Assembly (NCBI GenBank): GCA_001931905.2
Contig: MSJI02000643.1
Coordinates: 48,496-112,495 of the forward strand
Direction of reading: 5' to 3'
Origin: Cladosporium sp. IMV 00045
Taxonomy: Eukaryota > Ascomycota > Dothideomycetes > Cladosporiales > Cladosporiaceae
DNA: 64,000 nucleotides
The position numbers were made by a program, and so were the translations under genes. Of the stretch, positions 56,682 to 64,000 are shown one piece after another (position 1 is the stretch's first letter; the number at the start of each line of letters is the position of its first letter). The notes below the pieces were generated by a model, which saw only the letters and a program-made list of their open reading frames with translations, was not told where the DNA came from and made no database searches.

Positions 56682-58831
56682 TCACGCACCCATCTTCTCC
56701 GCCGTATTCATCAGCGAACCCACAAAAGTGACAATAAGCCTGGTCCTCATGTTCGTAATATCCTCCGGCACGAGCCAAATGGTCGCGCCCATCTTGCGCG
56801 CAATGGAAATGGCCAGCTTGGCGTTGGCGTACATTTCCTCGTCCGTGCGGCCGGGCGCGACCAGGTCGTAGTCGACGTAGCTGCTCTGCATGCCGTGCAG
56901 GACGTCGAGGAAGAAGGTGCCGTTGGCCAGCGACTTGTCCTTGAACGAGCGGATTTGCGACGACTTGCCGCCCTTGGCCGACATGCCGTTGGCCCACGCG
57001 ACCATGTCGCTGTCGCTGATTTCGCGCTTGCCCATGCGCTGTGCGAGGCCGGAGAGGGTCGCGACGATGTCGCGGCGCATCAGCTGCCACACCATGGCGA
57101 GGGTGAGGGTGCGCTGGCCGTCGGTGATGTCGGCGCCTTGGATGCCGACGAGCGAGAAGCTGTTTTGCTTGCCGATCTCGACGGCGTAGTTGGTGTTTTC
57201 GACGGCTTTGAAGCGGGAAAGACCGGACTTGATGACAAGGTATTCCTCGTCCGGGTCGGTGGCTTGCACGGGGGCGGCGTTTGCTGGCGGCTTGTTGACG
57301 TGACGGAGGTTCACGCTGCCGGGAATGACCTTGTCGTAGGCCTGGAGGAGGATGGTGCCGTCGCGGAGATCGTCGAAGAAGGAGACAACGGTGGGCTGGA
57401 CGTTGAGCGAGTTGAGCCAGAGAGTGAACACGCGGGCCTCACGCTCGCCCTCAGCGTCGAAATCTTCGATCTCCTGCTTCTCCTCCTCGGTGATGGGGTC
57501 AAGACCAGGGTGGGTGTTGAACAGGTTGGCGACGAAAGCAAGGTTGAGCTTGGGGTTACCGGCCACGAGGGAAGTAGGCGACAGGAACTTGCGGCAGTCC
57601 AGCTTGTCGGCGTTCTGCAGCACCTCCTCAGCGCGCTGCAAGAGGTCGGGAGTCTGAAGAGGGCTCCTGGAGCAGAGCTCCGGCTTGAGCTGGTTGAGAA
57701 GAACGGTGTAGTTGTCGCCATCCTTGACGTCCTTCGAGAAGTTCGATACACTGTAAGCAGTCAGTAGGTGTTACGAAAGAGTCACGATTGCCAAGATATC
57801 ATACCGCTTGTCCCATTTCGCGTTCTTGAGGTGGTAGTTGAACCATCTCAGAAGAATCTGCTCTGGAGGTAGACGCAGGAACTGCTCAAGTGTCTCGTCA
57901 TCCTCCAGCAGTCTGTAAAGCTCAGGGTGGAGCTTGATATCGATCTTGCCCAAAAGACCTCTCCTGATGATCTGCCAAATCAGACCAAGAATCAAGTGTT
58001 CCCTGACCTCGAAGATGTCACCGCTGCCGATGTTGACCACAGAGCATCCAATACCCTTTGCCGACTCAATGACAATGTTGTTGTTCTCTGTCATGTGGAA
58101 AGCGTTCAGCTGCTTGATCTTGGTGCCAGCTCTGTTCAGCACGCGCTCGTCAATGGTGTCCGGCACGCTGTCGTTGATGAGCTTGGCCAGCACCAGACCG
58201 TCCTTGCAGTGGTCGAACATCTCGAAAGTGTTGGTGTCAAAAGGAAGCAGGTGGCCGATATCCGCGTCACCTGCAAGCACCGCGTTGATGTGCCTGGTGA
58301 ACTCGGTGAGTTCGTCCTCGTTGATGGTGTGTTGCGAGCTGCCAGTGGCGCCGCCGACCGTGATCCTTCCACCTCCTGCACCTCCGTGGCTAGACTTCGC
58401 AGCGTGAGAGGGTGTGCCCTGCGCAGCGCCGCCGTTTCCCTGAGGAACCGCATTGCTAATACCTCTAGGCCGCTGAGGACCGGTGGACATGCGCTGCTGT
58501 GCGGGCGAAGACTGCCTCAGCTTGGAAATCAGGTCGACGTAGTCGTCGAGCTCAACGCGCCGTGAGCTGTCCAACTCGACCTCTTTCAGCGCCTGGCGGA
58601 CAACATCGTAGGGCTGGCGCTCGGAGTTCTGGGTGGCCTTGATGACGGTCGCTTCGTCGAGGTAGCCGCGGTCGTCGACGTCGAGACGGTTGAAAGCGTC
58701 GGAGAGGCCCATGACCTCCTCCTGCTTGAATTGGGGGTATTTCCTGGGCGCGCATTGTCAGTGCCAGTCTCGAGGGTGCGTCGCTGAGGTAAGGGAGGGG
58801 GGACGTACTTTTGGAGTTTGATGACGTTCAT
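56682..58831 (-). CDS. SAC6: Fimbrin (plastin), actin-bundling protein
   Basis: Fimbrin cross-links actin filaments in patches at endocytic sites. Three exons, 58809-58831, 57805-58743 and 56682-57750, give 676 residues. It begins MNVIKLQKKYPQFKQEEVMG after the 65-nt first intron. Residues 5-80 are an EF-hand-like pair (SDAFNRLDVDDRGYLDEATV, VELDSSRRVELDDYVDLISK), whose calcium ligands are incomplete. A Gly/Ser/Gln-rich linker follows; then four calponin-homology domains in two actin-binding modules (HLLPFDTNTFEMFDHCKDGL, LILGLIWQIIRRGLLGKIDI, RVFTLWLNSLNVQPTVVSFF, LAMVWQLMRRDIVATL). The C-terminus is FVGSLMNTAEKMGA. The linker makes it a little longer than yeast Sac6. Confidence 0.95.
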
Positions 58832-60641
58832 GATTGCGGTGTTGATGTGAAGATTGTACTCGGGAGAGAATGAGTGGTGAGGATTGTCAATGCCTTATGC
58901 GCATGCGGCAGCCTAGCAGAGAGAAAAACTACCAGGGAGTGGTACGTGGAAGGTTGTGGTGGTAGCAGTCAGACAAGCAGGCACAGCATTCGGGCTGGCT
59001 GGGAGAGTGTTTTGTGACGTCTGCCCCGCCGTCGTCGACTAGTGGCGCAGCAACCGGGTTTGGCCTGCTTGCGCCTTTGTCTTCGAAGCGTTTCGCTAGT
59101 AATTGATGAGATGGAATGTGAAGAATTGATGTCTCAAAGGACAGTCACTAGATAGGTAGCACGGTAAGCTACTTCAATATATCGATATTCAAAGGGTGCT
59201 TGGGAGAGCATAGAGGCGAGCGATGATGGGGCATTTCTCTGTGATTCTGACAACACCAAAATTCCGGTACCCGAATCCAAGCGAAAGAGGCGGTGGTCTT
59301 TACGATCTGTCACTTCTTTGTTTGATCCTATGCGCGAAGAAGTCAACGATTGATGACAAACAGCTTGCGAGAGTTCCAGATCAATTCCAGTCATGGAGAT
59401 ATGTATAGGCCCAACGGTGGCATCTGTTCGTTGTCTCTAATTTGCATGTCGGTCTGACCTTGCTGAAACATGCAGTTGTGTGAAGATGGACGTGCCATGT
59501 CTGACTGTGACACCAGTAGTTCAGACACAGGTTATATGCCTACTGAACAAAATTACCTTTGCAAATATGGATGTGACTACACGGTGGAGGTGGGAGTTCA
59601 CTGGCAGTCGTGGAACCAGGGACGGCCATCACAGATATCTTTATTTAAAGTGAAGGTGTAAACATCTTGATTTCTCAGCCGTAAGTCGATGAGATATAAA
59701 CCTTCAAGGCGATGTTTCACGGGATAGCCTTGTCGAAACCTGCCTTCCCGGGATCTCTACGTTGACCTCGCACAGCTGCCATCAGGTACACTCCTATCCT
59801 GCACATTTCAAACTTGAGAGTAGGCAACAGTTGTTTGTCGAAAGATGCTCGTCGATGCAGTCTTGTCGTCGTAGCAGACACTCTGGTCCAGGAGTAAGGA
59901 ATGAGGTTGAAGACGTCTTGACGAGTCAAGCGGTCAATTGATGCCCAACGAGAAACTCTTTCATAGGCCGTGCTTTGACGTGAAAGTCAAGTAGGCATTA
60001 AATGAACATGATGCCATGCCACAGTCAATCACGCACGCTTCGCATGCTGCCCATGTATATATATGTACCGCCAGCGCAGATGATCAGGAAGGCTGACGTC
60101 TGACACGGCGCCTCGAGCGTCGAAGCGAAACTGCTTGCATGACACTGCAGCTGCATGTACCAAGATACACGACGTCGCCTATGTTGTGCGCGGTTAATCA
60201 ACGAGAGGAAGGCCACCAATCAACAGTGTTGGTAGACTTCAGTGCCTGTTGGGTTTGAGCAGATGGTGTTGTAGGATGCAGTGGCGAAGCACGGGTGACA
60301 AAGACAGAGAAAGACAAAGACAGAACTCAGTCTCCCTCCAAGACTCGTATGCGTGAGAGAAAGAGAGACAGAGGCTTGGAGGCGTCAGTCAAATCATCAA
60401 ATCATCGGTCAGTCATCATTCAAGAGAGCGGGCGGCGAGCGGCGGCCTGTCCCGAGAGGCACTAACGACGTCAATCTATTCTCTGACTTGTTCAGTTCTT
60501 TCCCCACCATCCATCCACCATTTCACCAGCACGACTACGCCCTCACCCAAACCACATCCCACATCCACCACCGCAACACCTTCGCTCGCGACAAGGAATC
60601 GCTTCGCCTCCTTCTGCTCGCACACTCACACAGCCGTCACC
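58832..60641. promoter_or_regulatory. Divergent intergenic region, fimbrin and UBC4 upstream sequence
   Basis: About 1.8 kb without a supported gene. The 200 bp before 60642 are C/T- and A/C-rich, typical of a highly expressed gene leader. An AG-rich patch lies at about 60307-60375. Confidence 0.45.
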
Positions 60642-61384
<743 letters not shown>

Positions 61385-62543
61385 GGGCCCAGCTTCTCAA
61401 AGACACGACTCTTGCATGACAAAACACAAAAAAACATGAGAGGAGTTGCTCGCTTGGATCGGGAGAAAGTGTTAGACAAAAAGGATCACGAAATCGCCGA
61501 ACGAACAAACAAAGCGACGCGGCGAATTTGAGGTCTTAAGCCAATTTTCCCGCGAGAAGAAATTTGGTTCTTGCTGCTGCAGGTATGACGATGTTGATCT
61601 GGACATGGTTATCGGCGACTGGGACCTTTTTTCTATTCGAACTTTGAGGGAGGGCGGCGAGTATCTTTTTCTCTCTTCCACCACTAGGCAGCAAAACGGT
61701 TCATGGGTTTATGGCATTTGTGACTCGCGTTTCTTTTCTCGTTCTTCCCTTTCTCGTGTCTTCCTCCTTGACGCTGCATACGACGGTGGGATTTCCTGTC
61801 TTTCGGCGTTTCCCATTCTCTACCTCCAAGCACACACTGTACTTCCTTTCGGAATGGAGAGTCTTTTGCCACAAACTTTTCCCTTCTCACTTGATGTGAC
61901 GTGCGCTACCCTTTCTTTCGTCGCTCTTCTCATTTGGATACTTTGACGATGGCTCATCTCAACGCCTTCAATCGCGCCCAGTGTCTATTGCCATTCCCAT
62001 TCTTCCATGTGGCCTATTCTTCCCATAAAAACCCGCATGCCCAGTGCTGTAGTATTGCCTCTTGAATACATCTGGCATTGACCCAACAATTGCCGTGGCC
62101 ACTCCCAGGATTTGACCACATCAACATTCGCGATGGATGTTTCAGAACGCTCTTTTCTTGGCAGCTCTTCCTTGTTATCCCTTTCTTTCCTTCCTTTTCC
62201 CCCTTTTGGACGGGAAAGATGATCAAAAGGAGACCCGCCAGAAATCGGTGATTTTTTACGTTCCTTCATCAGCCAGGTTTACGCGTTATGGGAAGCCTTG
62301 TTTTTGAATCTCTGTCTCATTTTACCTCTATCGGAAAATTAGTGAGCGGACAAGATGTCTGACCGATCCAGTTCAGAGCGGAGATGTAGAAACGCGCGAA
62401 AGCATTCGAGGAGGTCAAGTAGGTGAAGATCGAGACATGCCGAAGGGAAAATGGAGATACGAGAGAGACAAAGCCATAATGCGTCTAAATAGAAGAATTC
62501 ATCAAACCATCCAAAAAAAACATTCCACCTGCTTTCCCCCTCT
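61385..62543. other. Convergent 3' region
   Basis: Between UBC4 and the phosphoglucomutase gene, which converge. T- and CT-rich sequence dominates. No supported gene. Confidence 0.5.
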
Positions 62544-64000
62544 CTAACTCCCCGCCAACCTCAACCCATACTCCTCCCTAAACCACTCCCCGACCAAATC
62601 CCGCAGCACCTCCTCAGCAAGTCCCTTCGCCTCCTTCGCCGAACCAGCCTTGCCCTCGATGTACAGCTTAATCTTGGGCTCCGTGCCCGACCCCCTAGCG
62701 GTGAAAACCACATCCTGCAACTCGCACGTGATCATCTGCGCGCTCGCGTCCACAGGGAGCAAGGGCTTATTGTCCTCGGTCCCACTATCGTATCCGCGCG
62801 TGAGATCGGTCCAGCGGAGGATTTCGCGCTCGCCGACTTTAGTTGGTCGCGAGCCGTTGTTCGACGCGCGGATGTCTTCGAAGACTTTGTTCGTGACGGC
62901 AGGCGAGGGGGAGATGAGGTACGTGTTCGCGTCTTCAAAGTGCCCGTAAGTCGCGTACAACTGCTGCAGTTTCGTCCAGGGGGTCAGGCCCTGCTTCTTC
63001 CAGCGCTGGACGGAGGAGAGGAAAACCGCCGCGGCCGCCACGCCGTCTTTGTCCCACACGACGCCAGGGAACATGAAGCCGATGGCTTCCTCGTAGGCGA
63101 ACGCGGGTTCTTTGCCTTGCGCGCGGAGGTCTTGGGCTACGTTGCCGAGCCATTTGAACCCGGTCAGTGTGGAGCGGAAGTGGAAGCCTTCCTTCTCCGC
63201 CATGGAGGCGAGCATGCGCGACGAGACGGTTGAGGCCAGCATGGTCAGCCGCGCGCGGTTGCCGGTGTACGTGTCGAAGACGTGCGAGGCGAGGAGGATG
63301 CCGATCTGGTTTCCCGTGAACTGGTGCCAGCCGGCGGACTTGTCGATTCGCTCGGCGAAGGAAAAGCGGTCCGCGTCCGGATCGTTGGCGAGGACGAGAG
63401 TGGTGCCGTTGCTCTGCGCTTCTTCGATCGCGAGGTTCAGCGCGCCTTTCTCTTCCGGGTTGGGGAAGGGGACGGTGCTGAATTCCGGGTCGGGGTCGGC
63501 TTGCGCTTTCACCACCCGCAAGTTGTTGCCGCGGAACCACATGTCGTGCGCGATCTGGCGGAGGAAGGGCAGGCCAACGCCGTGCATCGGCGTGTAGGTG
63601 AAGGGCATGACCATCTCGACGCTGGGCAGGGGCCAGACGAGCTCGCGCAGCGAGCCCATGTAGTCTTTCGTCGCCTGGGTGAAGATGCGGTCGACGTTGG
63701 GGTGCGAGTCGACGACCGTCGGGTCCCACGTGTCGACGGCCTGGATGGCGTCGATGGCTCGCGCGATTTCAGCATCGCGCGGCGGGATGATCTGGCAGCC
63801 GTTCGCCCAGTAGACTTTGTACCCGTTGTCGTTTTTGGGGTTGTGGCTGGCCGTCACCATGATGCCCGCTGTGGCGTGGTACTGGCCGACGGAGAAGGGG
63901 ACCATGGGGGTGTGCACCAGCTGCCCGAACCAGAGCACCTTGATGCCTTTACTCAGGAAAGCGGCGGCGGACAGACGGGCGAATTTCTCTGAGTTGTAGC
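62544..64000 (-). CDS. Phosphoglucomutase/phosphopentomutase (PGM2-like), N-terminus off the window
   Basis: An alpha-D-phosphohexomutase that most resembles the yeast Pgm3 (Prm15) / human PGM2 branch, which interconverts ribose-1- and ribose-5-phosphate and acts weakly on glucose phosphates. About 485 codons are visible and the N-terminal part lies beyond 64000. Motifs in order: the phosphoserine loop GIMVTASHNPKNDNGYKVYW, the metal loop LANDPDADRFSFAER, the sugar-binding loop FAYEEAIGFMFPGVVWDKDG and the phosphate-binding loop FTARGSGTEPKIKLYIEG. It ends EEYGLRLAGS. The visible part is a single exon. Confidence 0.93.
   Translation of the reverse strand, partial: YNSEKFARLSAAAFLSKGIKVLWFGQLVHTPMVPFSVGQYHATAGIMVTASHNPKNDNGYKVYWANGCQIIPPRDAEIARAIDAIQAVDTWDPTVVDSHPNVDRIFTQATKDYMGSLRELVWPLPSVEMVMPFTYTPMHGVGLPFLRQIAHDMWFRGNNLRVVKAQADPDPEFSTVPFPNPEEKGALNLAIEEAQSNGTTLVLANDPDADRFSFAERIDKSAGWHQFTGNQIGILLASHVFDTYTGNRARLTMLASTVSSRMLASMAEKEGFHFRSTLTGFKWLGNVAQDLRAQGKEPAFAYEEAIGFMFPGVVWDKDGVAAAAVFLSSVQRWKKQGLTPWTKLQQLYATYGHFEDANTYLISPSPAVTNKVFEDIRASNNGSRPTKVGEREILRWTDLTRGYDSGTEDNKPLLPVDASAQMITCELQDVVFTARGSGTEPKIKLYIEGKAGSAKEAKGLAEEVLRDLVGEWFREEYGLRLAGS

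Noticed and set aside
56890..57767. 290-codon plus-strand frame opposite fimbrin
   Set aside because: Antisense shadow of a GC-rich coding exon; the fimbrin reading on the other strand is unambiguous.
62935..63992. Long frames on both strands over the phosphoglucomutase
   Set aside because: Shadows produced by GC-rich third positions; catalytic loops are read only in the chosen frame.

Overview
This window is nuclear DNA of a filamentous ascomycete (Pezizomycotina). The evidence is the many short GT-AG introns (about 40-120 nt) with CTGAC/CTAAC-like branch points, a dispersed 5S rRNA gene, a SesA-type NACHT/ankyrin receptor, a Fus3/Pmk1-type MAP kinase and several lineage-type secreted protein families. 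Dothideomycetes is my best guess at class level; that is inference. Start and splice choices were worked out by hand from reading frame, splice motifs and phase.

Left block (about 0.6-18.2 kb), mostly conserved genes: a LaeA-like methyltransferase (-), an intron-containing tRNA-Ala(AGC), OST3 (-) divergent from a coiled-coil nuclear protein (+), an RWD/Prp3_C protein (-) divergent from a conserved fungal protein whose last intron is GC-AG (+), a Fus3/Kss1-type MAP kinase (+) with an unusual possible 3' extension, a DUF829/TMEM53-like protein (+) and a small hydrophobic protein (+).

Middle block (about 18.2-47 kb), accessory in character: a broken ABM-like gene, Ser/Thr-rich secreted proteins (at least one damaged), orphan genes, a 5S rRNA gene, a 1,203-residue fungal protein with a long acidic tract, a multi-span membrane protein with a CPNC motif, an amino-acid permease, a SesA-sigma-NACHT-ankyrin NLR-like receptor with decayed downstream ankyrin sequence, a GT31-like glycosyltransferase and a single-pass Ser/Thr-rich surface protein. 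Genes here are sparser, and several carry stops or frameshifts.

Right block (47-64 kb), mostly housekeeping: NAB2-like poly(A)-RNA binding protein (-) divergent from UTP18 (+), an MFS transporter reading frame split by two in-frame TAG codons (-), ribosomal protein eL42 (+), fimbrin (-), UBC4-type E2 (+) and a phosphoglucomutase/phosphopentomutase running off the right edge (-).

The items most worth a second look are the MAP kinase stop codon that overlaps a usable 5' splice site leading to in-frame exons without any ATG of their own; the SesA receptor with a two-part Gly/Asn/Gln-rich amyloid-like (sigma) linker, part of it on its own 53-nt exon; the MFS gene with two amber codons; and two very small exons (a probable 5-nt one and a 10-nt one). 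I saw no CRISPR array, insertion sequence, telomere or rRNA operon.
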